A stretch of DNA of 64,000 bases, taken from positions 4,216,001-4,280,000 of the forward strand of contig NZ_CP149940.1 of assembly GCF_037948395.1 (NCBI RefSeq). The letters are read 5' to 3'. The stretch comes from Serratia nevei (GTDB lineage Bacteria > Pseudomonadota > Gammaproteobacteria > Enterobacterales > Enterobacteriaceae). Each line of letters starts with the position of its first letter. Within the stretch, counting starts at the first letter, position 1. The notes beneath the pieces were generated by a model. It was not told the origin of the DNA. It ran no database searches and saw only the letters and a list, made by a program, of their open reading frames with translations. Shown here in pieces: positions 1-10,104 of the stretch. The translations under genes were made by a program, and so were the position numbers.

Positions 1-688
1 CGGCCCCCCAGAACAGGCTGGTGCCGATCAAGGAGAAACGCGTCTGCCCATCGCGCCATAACGTGACGCAGGCGGTAAAGAAGCTGTTCGTCATGGCCTG
101 CGGGCGCCAGGAGGCCCCCGGGCGCGCCGCCGCCAGACGCGGAATATACAGGTTGGCGACCACCGCTCCCGCGTAAACCAAGGCGCAGGCCGCCAGCGCC
201 GCGACCACATGCCAGTCCGCCAGAATACCGCCGGCCACCGAACCGGTCAGAATGGCGGCGATGGTCGAGGCCTCCATCAGGCCGTTAGCCTTGACCAGCT
301 TCTCGCCGCTGGTGATCTCGCCCAGAATGCCGTATTTGGCCGGCGAATACGCAGCGGCCCCCACGCCGACCAGGCTGTAACCGAGAAACGGGTTGAACCC
401 AAAGCAGATCACCAACGCCCCCGCCAGCTTCAGGGCGTTGGCGAACATCATCACCCGCCCTTTGGCGAAGCTGTCGGCCACCTGGCCGACAAACGGTGCC
501 AGGATGATGTAGGTGGCAACAAAGGCCATCTGCAGGATCGGCTGGCTCCAGTCCGGATACAGCTGCTGCTTGATCAACGCCAGCGTGGCGAACAGCAGCG
601 CATTGTCGCCGAACGCCGAGAGGAACTGCGCGCTGATGACGGCGATCATGCCGCGTGACAACAAAGGGGATTCGGTCGAAGGATTCAT
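1..688 (-). CDS. lplT: Lysophospholipid transporter LplT (3' part outside window)
   Basis: An MFS-type inner-membrane flippase that moves lyso-phospholipids (mainly 2-acyl-GPE) inward for re-acylation by Aas. The minus-strand reading frame opens at 688 with [20 protein letters not shown] and runs uninterrupted to the window edge, giving about 229 residues of a roughly 400-residue family. The visible part holds hydrophobic transmembrane segments and an MFS-like turn ([11 protein letters not shown]) after the second helix. Its ATG overlaps the TGA of aas by one base, so the two are translationally coupled, as in the enterobacterial aas-lplT pair. The identity rests on sequence similarity and on the adjacent aas. 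The C-terminal half cannot be judged from this window. Confidence 0.93.
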   Translation of the reverse strand, partial: MNPSTESPLLSRGMIAVISAQFLSAFGDNALLFATLALIKQQLYPDWSQPILQMAFVATYIILAPFVGQVADSFAKGRVMMFANALKLAGALVICFGFNPFLGYSLVGVGAAAYSPAKYGILGEITSGEKLVKANGLMEASTIAAILTGSVAGGILADWHVVAALAACALVYAGAVVANLYIPRLAAARPGASWRPQAMTNSFFTACVTLWRDGQTRFSLIGTSLFWGA

Positions 689-2841
689 CAGGCACTCTCC
701 GGCTGTTCGGCCATATGACGCAGGGTGACAAAATCGGGTTTGCCGCTGCCGAGCACCGGCAGCGTTTTCAACAGGCGAATATCACGCGGCACCGCCAGCT
801 CCGGACTGCCCAGCTCGCGCGCCACTCGCAGCAATGCCTCGCGTGTGATGGCGGGATCGGTGGTGAACAGCACCAGCGCCTCACCTTTGCTGCTGTCGCT
901 TTTGGCGGTGGCGGCATGCAGTTTTTCCGGCGACAGCCGCTGCGCCAGCAATTCGACGCTCTCAAGCGACACCATCTCCCCCGCCAGCTTGGCGAAGCGC
1001 TTCACGCGGCCGCGAATGGTGCAGTAACCCTGCTCATCCAGGCTGACGATATCGCCGGTGTCGTACCAGCCCGGCTGCAGCACGCCGTTCTCATCTTCCG
1101 CCGCCGGCGGCTCCAGCTCGCCGGGGCGCTCAACCCGCAGATAGCCTTTCATGATATTCGGCCCCTTCAGCTGCAGGCGGCCGCCGTTATCGATGCCCGG
1201 CACCGCGATCAGGCGCGCCTCCATCTGCGGCATGATGCGGCCAACGGTGCCCACTTTCGTCGCCAGCGGCACGTTAATGGAGACCACCGGCGCGCACTCG
1301 GTCACGCCATAGCCTTCCAGGATGCGGATGCCGTATTTGTCCTGGTAGATCTGTTTGGTGCTGTCCGCCAGTTTTTCCGCGCCGGCCACCACGTAGCGCA
1401 GGCGGGCGAAATCATACGGATGCGCGAAGCGCGCATAGTTGTTGAGGAAGGTCGCCGTGCCGAACAGCACCGTGCAGTTGCGGTCATACACCAGCTCCGG
1501 CACCACGCGATAATGAAGTGGGCTGGGGTAGAGAAAAATGCGGCTGCCGGTGATCAGCGGCGTGAGCAGCCCCACCGTCAGACCGAACGAGTGGAACAGC
1601 GGCAGCGACGACATGAAGCGGTCGCGCGGCGTGAAGTCGGCGATGGTGCGAATTTGTTCTACGTTGGCCAGCAGGCTGGCGTGCGAATGCACCACGCCCT
1701 TGGGGTGGCCTTCGGAACCGGAAGTGAACAGGATCAGCGCCGCGTCTTCCGGGCGTTGCGGCAACGCCGCGCGCTGCGGCTGCAGCAAATGCCGCAAAAT
1801 CCACAGCTTGTCCGCCAGCGTGACCGTATCTTTCAAATCTTCCAGATACACCCAGTTGGCCTGCGGCACCTGTTCCGGCAGGTGAGTCAGCTTGCCCTTT
1901 TCCAGAAACTGGCGCGAGGTGACGATGGTCTTGATGTCGGCGGCAGTCATCGCGCTGTTCAGACCGTTGGCGCCGGCGGTGTAGTTGAGCATCGCCGGGA
2001 TGCGGTTACGCAGCGAAGCGCCGAAGATCGCCGCCGCGGTGATGGTGGCGTTCGGCAACAGCAGGCCGACGTGTTCCCCTTCGGCGGTAAAGCGCTGCAG
2101 AATACGGCTGACGCCCAGCGATTTCTTGATCAACGTCTGGTAACTGTCTTCTTTGAAAGCGATGTCTTCGATACAGGGCTTGCGGCGCCCGTAGCGGTGC
2201 TGCGCCGCCAGCAAGGCATGGAACAGCGTCTGCGGTTCACGCGTATCCATCCGCGCCCGCATCATGATCTGCATCAGCCGATCGCCCGCCAGCGCCCGGC
2301 GTTCACGCGCGCGCGGCGCTTCCGGCATCGGCAGCGTGGTCGGCGGCAAGATGCGGATGCTGATTCGCGGGAACCAGCGGATCTTGAATACCCCGGCCAT
2401 GCGGCCGAACCGGCTGAATTCGGGGCCGTCGATCCGCACCGGCACCACGGTGGCGCCCGATTTGGCGGCGATAAACGCCGCGCCATCGTAGATTTTCATC
2501 AGCGCGCCGGTCACGGTGATACGCCCTTCAGGGAACACCACGATCGGCCGCCCCTGCTCGACCATCCGCACCAGTTGCTTAATGGCCATCGGCTTGGTGG
2601 GATCGAGCGAGACGAAATCGATGTAAGGCCGCAGCCAGCGCATAAACCAGCTTTCGCCGATGCTGGCGTAAACCGCAAACACCGGTTTAATCGGCAGGAA
2701 CAGCGCCAGCAGTACGCCGTCGAGGAAAGAGACGTGGTTCGGCGTAATCAGCAGTTTTTGCCGATCGAAGTGCTGGACGTCCCCTTCGACTCGAACCCGA
2801 AACAGCAGGCGAAACAGCGCGCGCAGCAGTGAAAAGATCAT
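688..2841 (-). CDS. aas: Bifunctional 2-acyl-GPE acyltransferase / acyl-ACP synthetase Aas
   Basis: Re-acylates lysophosphatidylethanolamine at the inner membrane, using acyl-ACP that it makes from free fatty acid and ATP. It has 717 residues (E. coli Aas 719). The N-terminal PlsC-like acyltransferase shows NHVSFLDG (HX4D box) and FPEGRIT. The C-terminal AMP-forming ligase shows [20 protein letters not shown] and YDTGD. I place the start at 2841 (MIFSLLRAL), because it matches the E. coli N-terminus and is preceded by a purine-rich AAGGGAGAAGG ribosome site; a longer frame to 2940 would run into the omrA terminator. It is coupled to lplT downstream. Nothing looks broken. Confidence 0.96.
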   Translation of the reverse strand: MIFSLLRALFRLLFRVRVEGDVQHFDRQKLLITPNHVSFLDGVLLALFLPIKPVFAVYASIGESWFMRWLRPYIDFVSLDPTKPMAIKQLVRMVEQGRPIVVFPEGRITVTGALMKIYDGAAFIAAKSGATVVPVRIDGPEFSRFGRMAGVFKIRWFPRISIRILPPTTLPMPEAPRARERRALAGDRLMQIMMRARMDTREPQTLFHALLAAQHRYGRRKPCIEDIAFKEDSYQTLIKKSLGVSRILQRFTAEGEHVGLLLPNATITAAAIFGASLRNRIPAMLNYTAGANGLNSAMTAADIKTIVTSRQFLEKGKLTHLPEQVPQANWVYLEDLKDTVTLADKLWILRHLLQPQRAALPQRPEDAALILFTSGSEGHPKGVVHSHASLLANVEQIRTIADFTPRDRFMSSLPLFHSFGLTVGLLTPLITGSRIFLYPSPLHYRVVPELVYDRNCTVLFGTATFLNNYARFAHPYDFARLRYVVAGAEKLADSTKQIYQDKYGIRILEGYGVTECAPVVSINVPLATKVGTVGRIMPQMEARLIAVPGIDNGGRLQLKGPNIMKGYLRVERPGELEPPAAEDENGVLQPGWYDTGDIVSLDEQGYCTIRGRVKRFAKLAGEMVSLESVELLAQRLSPEKLHAATAKSDSSKGEALVLFTTDPAITREALLRVARELGSPELAVPRDIRLLKTLPVLGSGKPDFVTLRHMAEQPESA

Positions 2842-2904
2842 GCCCTTCTCCCTTGGCCATGGAGGCGTAAATCGTTGTAGGGAAAAGAATACTATATGGC
2901 AGGC

Positions 2905-2998
2905 AAAAAAAAACCTACGCATCCGCGTAGGTTGGTGCAATTGAAAATGGCTTCAACATACAGAGTATGCTGATTTCTCACCAATCAATACCTCTGGG
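2905..2998 (-). ncRNA. omrA: OmrA/OmrB-type small RNA
   Basis: On the minus strand the predicted transcript begins CCCAGAGGTATTGATTGGTG at 2998, the conserved 5' seed of E. coli OmrA/OmrB, which pairs with mRNAs of outer-membrane proteins such as CirA, FecA and OmpT and with ompR. It ends in an intrinsic terminator: stem ACCTACGC/GCGTAGGT (2913-2920 with 2925-2932) followed by eight T. Length is about 94 nt. The location, between aas and galR, is the same as in E. coli, where omrA and omrB lie in tandem. I see only one copy here. In E. coli the family is activated by OmpR and needs Hfq; that regulation is inferred, not seen. Confidence 0.92.
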
Positions 2999-3189
2999 AT
3001 CACCTACTCTAGAGAGATGGCGTGCAGGAAACTACCGGCGAATCGCAAGAGTTCTGCTCCAAATGCAACCAGCTGTAAATTTCCCGCGATCTGCTGTAAT
3101 AACTCAATGAAACTTAAACCTTCCCGCAGCGGCGAAAAAATAAATATAACAACGACGGCGAGCCGGTTATCCCGACGCGAAATCGTCAT

Positions 3190-5448
3190 TCATCGCGCGC
3201 TAACCTCGACCAGGCAACTCATGGCGTTCGGCCCCTGTGTCAACGATGAGGTGCCGATATCCAGCGTCAGCACGTTCGGGTTGCCCGCCTGTTCGACCGG
3301 CCGGCGCTGCGCGTCGTAACCCGGCTCGAACCAGGCGCCGGTCGCCATCAGCACCACGCCGCGCGTCACGCCGTCAGTGAGGGACGCCCCCGCCAGGCAG
3401 CTGCCGCGCTCATTGCTGACCAGCACTTCGCTACCCTCTGCCACGCCGCGCTGCGCCGCGTCTTCCGGATGCATATACAGGGTTTCACGCCCGGCGGTCT
3501 TATTGCCCTGCGCCAGCGGCGCCGGATCCATCTGGCTGTGCAGACGATCGCTCGGCTGGATGGAGATCAAATGCAGCGGCCAGGTTTTGGCCTGCGGCGC
3601 GCCCAGCCACTCCACCGGCGGCCGCCACTGCGGATGCGGCGCGAAATCCTCGTAGCGGTAACCGGCGATCCGCTCGCTGAACAGTTCGATCTTGCCGCTG
3701 GGCGTCTGCAGCGGACTAGCCAGGGGATCGGCGCGGAACGCGTCAAAAAAAACGAATTCCTTGGCCGGCGCGGGCAGTTCGACATAGCCCCGGCGCCAAA
3801 AATCCTCAAACTCGGGCCAGGCGACGCCGGCACGCCGCTGCGCCACGCCGCATTGCCGATAGATCTCTTCGATCCAGGCCCGCTCGTCGCGGTTTTCGGT
3901 AAAGCGTTCGCGATAACCCAGGCGCTCCGCCAGATCGGCGAAGATATCAAAATCGTTGCGCGCCTGATGCTGCGGCGCAATCGCCTGATGCATCGCCAGC
4001 ACGTAGCGATCGCGCGAGGAGCCGCCGATATCGTTGCGCTCCAGCGAGCTGGTGACCGGCAACACGATATCCGCCATTTTGGCCGCCGCCGTCCACCAGA
4101 TATCTTGTACGATCACCGTATCCGGCTTCTGCCAGCCTTCCACCAGCCGGTTCAGCTGCTGATGATGATGGAACGGGTTGCCGCCGGCCCAGTGCACCAG
4201 GTGGATATCCGGGTAATGCCGCGTCTCGCCGCAAAATTGATAGGCTTCGCCGGGGTGCAGCAGCATGTCGCAGATGCGCGCCACCGGGATCGCCAGCCCG
4301 GCCGGGTTATCCCCTACCGGCATGGTCGGCGCGGGGGTGTCCACGCGCGGGTTGCCGACGCCGTTCATCGAGCCATGGCCGAAGGAAAAGCCGCCGCCCG
4401 GCAGCCCCACCTGGCCCAGCATCGCCGACAGCGCGATCATCATCCAATACGGTTGCTCGCCGCGGTGCGCGCGCTGCACGGAGTAGGAACAGGTGATAAA
4501 ACTGCGCACGCCGATCAGCTGCCGCGCCAGCCGCGCGATGCGCGCCGCCGGAATGCCGGTAATGGCGCTGGCCCAGGCCGGCGTTTTTACCACGCCGTCG
4601 CTCACGCCGTTCAGGTAATCCGCCAGCTGTTGATAGCCTACGCAGTGGCTGTGCAGGAAGGCTTCGTCGTGCGCACCCAGCTGCTGGATTTCGTAAGCCA
4701 GCGCCAGCATCAGCGCCACGTCGGTATTCGGCCGGATCGGGATCCACTCCGCGTTGACGAACCCGGGGCAGTCGTCGCGCATCGGGCTGATGTTGACAAC
4801 CGGCGTGCCCTTCTGCGCCAGCTTTTGCAGCCAGGGCTTGAGCGCATGCTCCGCCGCGCCGCCGGAAGAGACCTGGGCGTTTTTCAGCGCCAGCCCGCCA
4901 AACGCCACAAACAGCTCGCAATGCTCCACCACGCTCGGCCAGCTGGTGACGCGCCCGGTCAACGGCGAGAAAGTGCCGATCACATACGGCAGGAAAAACT
5001 GCGCCGCGCCCCAGCTGTAGTTGCCCTGCTGATCGACCCCGCCGCCGCCGCTGAAATAGAACCGCCGTACCAGCGAACGCGCATGATGCAAACGCCCGGC
5101 CGACGACCAGCCATAAGAGCCGGTAAACAGCCCGGAGGCACCGTAGCGATCGCGCACCCGGCGGTTCTCCTGCGCCACCAAATCGAGCGCCAGCTCCCAG
5201 TCCACCTCGACGAAGTCTTCCCTGCCGCGCAGCGTACGGTCGCTGCCCTCGCGCTTTTGCAGCCACGAGCGGCGCACCGCCGGCTTGCGGATACGTTTAT
5301 CGGAGTAAACCATCGGGACGATGGAATCGAGCAGCGGCGAAGGATCGGGATCGTCGGCGAAGGGTTCACAGCGGATAAGCCGGCCGTCTTCAACCACGGC
5401 GGTATAAGCGCCCCAATGGGCGAGCTGCGGATAGCGTTTAATGGACAT
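3190..5448 (-). CDS. BisC/TorA-like molybdopterin oxidoreductase, cytoplasmic
   Basis: A 752-residue DMSO-reductase-family enzyme closest in my reading to biotin sulfoxide reductase BisC and the TorA/TorZ group, which reduce S- or N-oxides with a bis-MGD cofactor. The N-terminus (AHWGAYTAVVEDG) has no twin-arginine signal and no Cys cluster for an Fe-S centre, which fits the soluble BisC branch. The serine expected to bind molybdenum is Ser116 in SYGWSSAGRL. The central MoCo-binding part (WAGGNPFHHHQQLNRL, DIVLPVTSSLERND) and the C-terminal domain (SAPSGKIELFSERI-like region, LHSQMDP) are intact. It lies between omrA and galR, where E. coli has no gene, so it is a lineage-specific insertion. 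The substrate is unknown; S-oxide repair is plausible. Confidence 0.82.
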   Translation of the reverse strand: MSIKRYPQLAHWGAYTAVVEDGRLIRCEPFADDPDPSPLLDSIVPMVYSDKRIRKPAVRRSWLQKREGSDRTLRGREDFVEVDWELALDLVAQENRRVRDRYGASGLFTGSYGWSSAGRLHHARSLVRRFYFSGGGGVDQQGNYSWGAAQFFLPYVIGTFSPLTGRVTSWPSVVEHCELFVAFGGLALKNAQVSSGGAAEHALKPWLQKLAQKGTPVVNISPMRDDCPGFVNAEWIPIRPNTDVALMLALAYEIQQLGAHDEAFLHSHCVGYQQLADYLNGVSDGVVKTPAWASAITGIPAARIARLARQLIGVRSFITCSYSVQRAHRGEQPYWMMIALSAMLGQVGLPGGGFSFGHGSMNGVGNPRVDTPAPTMPVGDNPAGLAIPVARICDMLLHPGEAYQFCGETRHYPDIHLVHWAGGNPFHHHQQLNRLVEGWQKPDTVIVQDIWWTAAAKMADIVLPVTSSLERNDIGGSSRDRYVLAMHQAIAPQHQARNDFDIFADLAERLGYRERFTENRDERAWIEEIYRQCGVAQRRAGVAWPEFEDFWRRGYVELPAPAKEFVFFDAFRADPLASPLQTPSGKIELFSERIAGYRYEDFAPHPQWRPPVEWLGAPQAKTWPLHLISIQPSDRLHSQMDPAPLAQGNKTAGRETLYMHPEDAAQRGVAEGSEVLVSNERGSCLAGASLTDGVTRGVVLMATGAWFEPGYDAQRRPVEQAGNPNVLTLDIGTSSLTQGPNAMSCLVEVSAR

Positions 5449-5668
5449 GGCGTTCTCGGCGCAAATCGGAATGCACAGACGTTACCTCAGCCCGCCGCCA
5501 GAGCCAACGTACAAATTGCGCTATCGTTCGGCAGCCGATGGTTATGCGTACAGACGCGAAGAGATTCTGCAACGGCCGCCACAAGTTGCGCACGAGACCG
5601 CTTGCAGCCCCGGTTGTTTTCCGCAAAACTGAGGGATGTAAGCGATTACCCAGGATGTATTGACTGAT

Positions 5669-6688
5669 ATGGCTACGATAAAGGATGTTGCCAGGCTGGC
5701 GGGTGTTTCCGTGGCCACGGTATCCCGCGTGATAAATAATTCCCCCAAGGCCAGCGAAGGGTCACGCACCGCGGTGCTGGCCGCCATGGAACAGCTGCAG
5801 TATCACCCTAACGCCAACGCTCGGGCGCTGGCGCAGCAATCCACCGAGACGCTGGGCCTGATCGTCTCCGACGTTTCCGACCCCTTCTTCGGCGCGATGG
5901 TCAAAGCGGTCGAGCAGGTGGCCTACGCCACCCACAATTTTCTGCTGATTGGCAACGGTTACCACGACGCCGAAAAAGAGCGCCAGGCGATTGAACAGCT
6001 GGTGCGTCACCGCTGCGAGGCGCTGGTGGTGCACGCCAAGAGACTGAGCGATCGGGAACTTTGCGGCTGGATGCAACAGATCCCGGGCATGGTGCTGATC
6101 AACCGCACGCTGCCGGGTTTTGAAACGCGCTGCGTGGCGCTCGACGATCGCTACGGCGCCTGGCTGGCGACCCGGCATCTGATCCAGCAAGGGCATCAGC
6201 GCATCGCCATCATCTGCTCCACCCACCAGATTTCCGACGCCACCGATCGCCTGCAGGGCTATCTCGACGCGCTGCAGGAGCACGGCATTGCGGTGGATGA
6301 AAAGCTGATCGCCTACGGCGAGCCGGACGAGATCGGCGGCGAACAGGCGATGACCGAATTGCTCGGCCGCGGCCGTTCGTTCTCCGCCGTTACCTGCTAC
6401 AACGATCCGATGGCCGCCGGCGCGCTGTCGGTGCTGAGCGACAACAGCGTCGACGTACCGGGGGAAATTTCGCTGATCGGTTTCGACGACGTGCTGATTT
6501 CGCGCTACCTGCGGCCGCGCCTGACCACCATTCGCTACCCGATCGTAGCGATGGCCACCCAGGCGGCAGAGCTGGCCCTGGCGCTGGCCAACCGGCAACC
6601 GCTGCCGGAAATCACCAACATGTTCAGCCCGACGCTGGTGCGCCGCCACTCGGTCGCCACCCTCAACAACGCGCACGAACAGCCGTAA
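5669..6688 (+). CDS. galR: Galactose operon repressor GalR
   Basis: A LacI-family repressor that binds gal operators and is released by D-galactose. At 339 residues it is close to E. coli GalR (343). The N-terminal HTH and hinge (MATIKDVARLAGVSVATVSR, then NNSPKASEGSR) are followed by the periplasmic-binding-protein-like sensor (VSDPFFGAMVKAVEQ, GFDDVLISRYLRPRLTT). An in-frame TTG at 5660 would add MTD; I chose ATG 5669 because it gives the canonical GalR N-terminus. The ribosome site is AGGA at 5652. It is convergent with lysA across a shared hairpin, the arrangement seen in E. coli. Confidence 0.95.
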   Translation: MATIKDVARLAGVSVATVSRVINNSPKASEGSRTAVLAAMEQLQYHPNANARALAQQSTETLGLIVSDVSDPFFGAMVKAVEQVAYATHNFLLIGNGYHDAEKERQAIEQLVRHRCEALVVHAKRLSDRELCGWMQQIPGMVLINRTLPGFETRCVALDDRYGAWLATRHLIQQGHQRIAIICSTHQISDATDRLQGYLDALQEHGIAVDEKLIAYGEPDEIGGEQAMTELLGRGRSFSAVTCYNDPMAAGALSVLSDNSVDVPGEISLIGFDDVLISRYLRPRLTTIRYPIVAMATQAAELALALANRQPLPEITNMFSPTLVRRHSVATLNNAHEQP

Positions 6689-6712
6689 TTCGCGCCGCCG
6701 CATGACGCTGTA

Positions 6713-6739
6713 AAGCGGGCGCAGCACGCCCGCCCGCTT
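6713..6739. terminator. Bidirectional hairpin between galR and lysA
   Basis: AAGCGGGCG (6713-6721) pairs with CGCCCGCTT (6731-6739) in the 52-base gap between the convergent galR and lysA stop codons. There is only a short T/A-rich flank. It is well placed to end both transcripts. Confidence 0.6.
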
Positions 6740-6740
6740 A

Positions 6741-8003
6741 TTAGATAAGCTCCAGCGCGATCAGTTCTTCGATGGTTTGCCGGCGGCGGATCAGGCGCGG
6801 CTCGCCGTTTTCGAACAGCACTTCAGGCAACAGCGGACGGCTGTTGTAGTTGGAGGACATCGATGCGCCGTAGGCGCCAGTGTCGTGGAACACCAGATAA
6901 TCACCGATCTGAACCGGCGGCAGTTCGCGGGTTTCCACGCCGCCGCCCGCCTGCTGGGTGAACACGTCGCCGGATTCGCACAGCGGCCCGGCGATCACCG
7001 TTTCGCGCAGCGGTTGCCCCGAGGTATCGCGCCCATCGGCCGGCAACAGCGAAATATGGTGATAGCTGCCGTACATTGCCGGGCGCATCAAATCGTTAAA
7101 ACCGGCGTCCACCAGCACGAAGTGGCGGCTGCCCATGTCTTTTACCGCCCGCACTTCGGCCACCAAGACGCCCGCTTCCGCCATCAGGAAACGCCCCGGT
7201 TCGATCTCCAGCTGCACCGGATGCCCCAGATGCGCGGCGATGCGTTCACGCGCCCGGTTCCACAACCCGAAATAGTGTTCGGTATCGATCGCCTCTTCGC
7301 CGTACTGGTACGGGATAGACAGGCCGCCGCCGGCGGAAATGGCGCTGATGTCATGACCGAGATCGATCACCTGCTGCACCATCGCATCGCAGACCCGTTC
7401 CAGATGCTGGTAATCGACGCCGGAACCGATGTGCATGTGCACGCCGATCAGCTTCAGGCCGTAGCGGCGGATCTTCTCCACCGCCTGCGGCAGGTCGGCA
7501 TACCAGATACCGTGCTTGCTGTTCTCGCCGCCGGTGTTGGTTTTCTGGCTATGGCCGTGGCCAAACCCCGGGTTAATGCGCAGCCACACCGGGTGCCCTG
7601 CGGAAACCTGGCCGAGCTGATCCAGCATGTCGATGGAACCGGCGTTGACCGGGATCTTCAATTCGCTGACGCGCGCCAGCGTGGCGTGATCCAACACGTC
7701 CGCAGTAAACACGATCTCGCTCGGTTCGCCGCCCGGCTGAAAACCGGCCCGCAGCGCCCGCTCGATCTCGCCCAGCGACACCGAATCCACCTTCACGCCC
7801 TGCTCGCGCATCAAGCGCAAAATATGAATGTTCGAACAGGCCTTCTGCGCGAAACGGACGGTATCGAAATGGCGCAGCTGAGCGATGCGCTGGCTGATGA
7901 TGTCCGCATCATAGGCCCAGACCGGGCAGCCGAAACGTTGCGGCAAGGCCAACAGGTTAGCGGCGTTCAACGCGGTGGAGGTGTCGTGCAACGGGCGTGG
8001 CAT
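6741..8003 (-). CDS. lysA: Diaminopimelate decarboxylase LysA
   Basis: Catalyses the last step of lysine synthesis, meso-diaminopimelate to L-lysine plus CO2, with PLP in the cytoplasm. It has 420 residues, the same as E. coli. The PLP lysine is Lys54 in FAQKACSNIH; other family signatures are HIGSGVDY, EPGRFLMAEAG, the GPLCESGDVF loop carrying the catalytic Cys from the partner subunit, and TGAYGASMSSNYNSRP. I place the start at 8003 (MPRPLHD), since the in-frame extension upstream to 8054 has no family counterpart and would enter the lysR promoter region. It is divergent from lysR, its expected activator. Confidence 0.97.
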   Translation of the reverse strand: MPRPLHDTSTALNAANLLALPQRFGCPVWAYDADIISQRIAQLRHFDTVRFAQKACSNIHILRLMREQGVKVDSVSLGEIERALRAGFQPGGEPSEIVFTADVLDHATLARVSELKIPVNAGSIDMLDQLGQVSAGHPVWLRINPGFGHGHSQKTNTGGENSKHGIWYADLPQAVEKIRRYGLKLIGVHMHIGSGVDYQHLERVCDAMVQQVIDLGHDISAISAGGGLSIPYQYGEEAIDTEHYFGLWNRARERIAAHLGHPVQLEIEPGRFLMAEAGVLVAEVRAVKDMGSRHFVLVDAGFNDLMRPAMYGSYHHISLLPADGRDTSGQPLRETVIAGPLCESGDVFTQQAGGGVETRELPPVQIGDYLVFHDTGAYGASMSSNYNSRPLLPEVLFENGEPRLIRRRQTIEELIALELI

Positions 8004-8136
8004 GGCGATATTCCCAATTCGAAAATGACGGCAGATAACGCCATAGTGCCGCACGCTGAATCGGGTGGAAAATATCTATTTAGCCGTAGTCTATTCATTT
8101 ATGATATGGTTTTCCCCTTAATCGAGCGGCCTCACC
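8004..8136. promoter_or_regulatory. lysA-lysR divergent control region
   Basis: The 133-base AT-richer gap between the divergent lysA and lysR starts must hold both promoters. In E. coli LysR binds this interval, activates lysA in the presence of diaminopimelate and represses itself. I infer the same here and did not define a specific binding site. Confidence 0.6.
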
Positions 8137-9060
8137 ATGCACAGCATCTCTTTGCGGCAGATCGAAATTTTTCGGGCGGTGATGACCACCGGCAACCTGA
8201 CCGAGGCGGCGGCCCTGCTGCAGACCTCGCAACCGACCGTCAGCCGCGAGCTGGCGCGCTTTGAGAAGCTGATCCGGCTGCAGCTGTTCGACCGGGTGCG
8301 CGGTCGCTTGTCCCCCACGGTGCAGGGCCTACGGTTGTTCGAAGAGGTGCAGCGCTCCTATTACGGCCTCGATCGCATCGTCAACGCCGCCGCCGGCATT
8401 CGCCAGTTTCAGCAGGCACAGCTGTCGATCGTGTGCCTGCCGGTATTTTCTCAATCGCTGCTGCCGGCGGTGTGTCGGCCCTTTATCGAACGTTACCCGG
8501 AAGTCAGCTTCAGCGTCATCCCGCAAGAGTCGCCGCTGCTGGAAGAGTGGCTGTCTGCCCAGCGTCACGATCTCGGGCTGACGGAAACCACCCTGACGCC
8601 GGCGGGCACCGAGCGGGTGACGTTGATGACGTTGAACGAAGTCTGCGTGCTGCCGACGGGCCACCCGTTGCTGGTGAAAGATCGGCTGACGCCGCAGGAC
8701 TTCGCCGGGCAGAACTTTATCAGCCTGTCGAGCACCGACAGCTATCGCCACCTGCTGGATGCGCTGTTCGGCGAACAGGGCGTCGAGCGCCGCATGGTGA
8801 TGGAAACGCACAGCGCGGCGTCGGTGTGCGCCATGGTGAGGGCCGGCGTGGGGGTGTCGATCGTCAACCCGCTGACGGCGCTCGACTATGCCGGTAACGG
8901 TGTGCACGTGCGGCCGTTCAGCATCGACGTGCCGTTCACCGTCAGCCTGATCCGGCCGCTGCACCGCCCTTCATCGGCGCTGGTCACCGCCTTTATCGAC
9001 CACCTTCATCAGCAGGCCGCCGCCTTTGCCGCCCGGCTGGCCGCCGCCGTCAGGCGCTGA
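8137..9060 (+). CDS. lysR: LysR, transcriptional activator of lysA
   Basis: Founding member type of the LysR family; activates lysA in response to diaminopimelate. It has 307 residues (E. coli 311). The N-terminal winged HTH (LRQIEIFRAVMTTGNLTEAA to SQPTVSRELARFEK, residues about 6-44) is followed by a two-lobed effector domain. The divergent arrangement with lysA, and the position next to galR, fix its identity better than sequence alone, because LysR proteins are many. Confidence 0.93.
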   Translation: MHSISLRQIEIFRAVMTTGNLTEAAALLQTSQPTVSRELARFEKLIRLQLFDRVRGRLSPTVQGLRLFEEVQRSYYGLDRIVNAAAGIRQFQQAQLSIVCLPVFSQSLLPAVCRPFIERYPEVSFSVIPQESPLLEEWLSAQRHDLGLTETTLTPAGTERVTLMTLNEVCVLPTGHPLLVKDRLTPQDFAGQNFISLSSTDSYRHLLDALFGEQGVERRMVMETHSAASVCAMVRAGVGVSIVNPLTALDYAGNGVHVRPFSIDVPFTVSLIRPLHRPSSALVTAFIDHLHQQAAAFAARLAAAVRR

Positions 9061-9087
9061 AAGCGGCGTGGGAATATTGCCGAAGCA

Positions 9088-9996
9088 TCAGCGCAGCGTC
9101 GCCTGCCACTGCGGATCGGTGGCGAACCACTCCACCAGAAAGTCCAGCATGGTGCGCAAGGTGGCGGGCATCTGGCGGCGTGAGGTATAGATGCCGTAGA
9201 TTCCCATCGACTGCGGCCGGTAATCCGGCAGCAGTTCGACCAGCTCGCCGCTGGCCAGCAGCGGCGCCGCCGAATAATAGGGCTGCATGGAAATGCCTGC
9301 CCCCTGCACCGTGCCGGCCATCAGCACCACCGACTCGTTGGCGCTCAGGTTGCCGCTGACCGCCACCGCCGATTTCACGCCCTGAGCATCGAAGTGCCAC
9401 AGGCTTTTGCCGAAATAGGAGTAGGTCAGGCAGTTGTGCAACGCCAGATCCTGCGGTTGACGTGGGGTGCCGTGCGCCGCCAGATACGCCGGCGCGGCGC
9501 ACACCACCGATGCGCAGGTGGACAGCGGGCGGGCGATCAGGTTGGGATCCAGCTCGTTGGTGATGCGCAGCGCCAGATCGATGCGCTCCTCCACCAGGTT
9601 CACCGCCCGGTTGTTCATCTGCAAATCGACCGCCACCTGCGGGTGACGCTTCAGATACTGAGCGACGGCCCCCACCAGCGCCGTTTGCCCGAGCGACTGC
9701 GAACAGGTGATGCGCAGCAGGCCGCGCAGCTCATCGCTCTGCCCTTCCTCCACCAGGTCGATCTCCCCCGCCAACGCCAGCATTTGCCGGCAGCGTTCCA
9801 GAGTACGCTCCCCGGCGTCGGTCAGACTAAGCTTACGGGTAGTGCGGTGCAGTAAACGCGCCCCGGCCCATTGCTCCATCTGCGCCAGGTAGCGCGTCAC
9901 CATCGCGCGCGACATCTCCAGCGTTTCCGCGGCGGCGATCATGCTGCCGCGATCGACGATGGTGACAAAAACCTCAGCGGCGGTAATGCGATCCAT
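9088..9996 (-). CDS. LysR-family regulator, divergent from MBL-fold gene
   Basis: A 302-residue LysR-type regulator of the common LTTR clade with an N-terminal HTH (AAEVFVTIVDRGSMIAAAETL, then SRAMVTRYLAQME) and a PBP2-type sensor (EERIDLALRITNELDPNLIARPL). Its start at 9996 lies 108 bases from the start of the divergent MBL-fold gene, so the likely target is that gene and the DsbA-family gene after it. The inducer is unknown. It is convergent with lysR across a 27-base gap. Confidence 0.85.
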   Translation of the reverse strand: MDRITAAEVFVTIVDRGSMIAAAETLEMSRAMVTRYLAQMEQWAGARLLHRTTRKLSLTDAGERTLERCRQMLALAGEIDLVEEGQSDELRGLLRITCSQSLGQTALVGAVAQYLKRHPQVAVDLQMNNRAVNLVEERIDLALRITNELDPNLIARPLSTCASVVCAAPAYLAAHGTPRQPQDLALHNCLTYSYFGKSLWHFDAQGVKSAVAVSGNLSANESVVLMAGTVQGAGISMQPYYSAAPLLASGELVELLPDYRPQSMGIYGIYTSRRQMPATLRTMLDFLVEWFATDPQWQATLR

Positions 9997-10104
9997 GATT
10001 AGTCCGATTTATGCAACGAATAATTGCTTATTATCCGGTTTTTCTATCGCTTTATGCAACCTAACATCATTACAACATTAACCGATACCCAAGGACCTCT
10101 GCCC

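Noticed and set aside
655..2832. Long open frame on the plus strand opposite aas
   Set aside because: The protein is Arg/His/Gln-rich with no domain, and it mirrors the third-position GC bias of aas on the other strand. Similar mirror frames at 3469-5667, 6777-8264 and 38251-40458 were dropped for the same reason.
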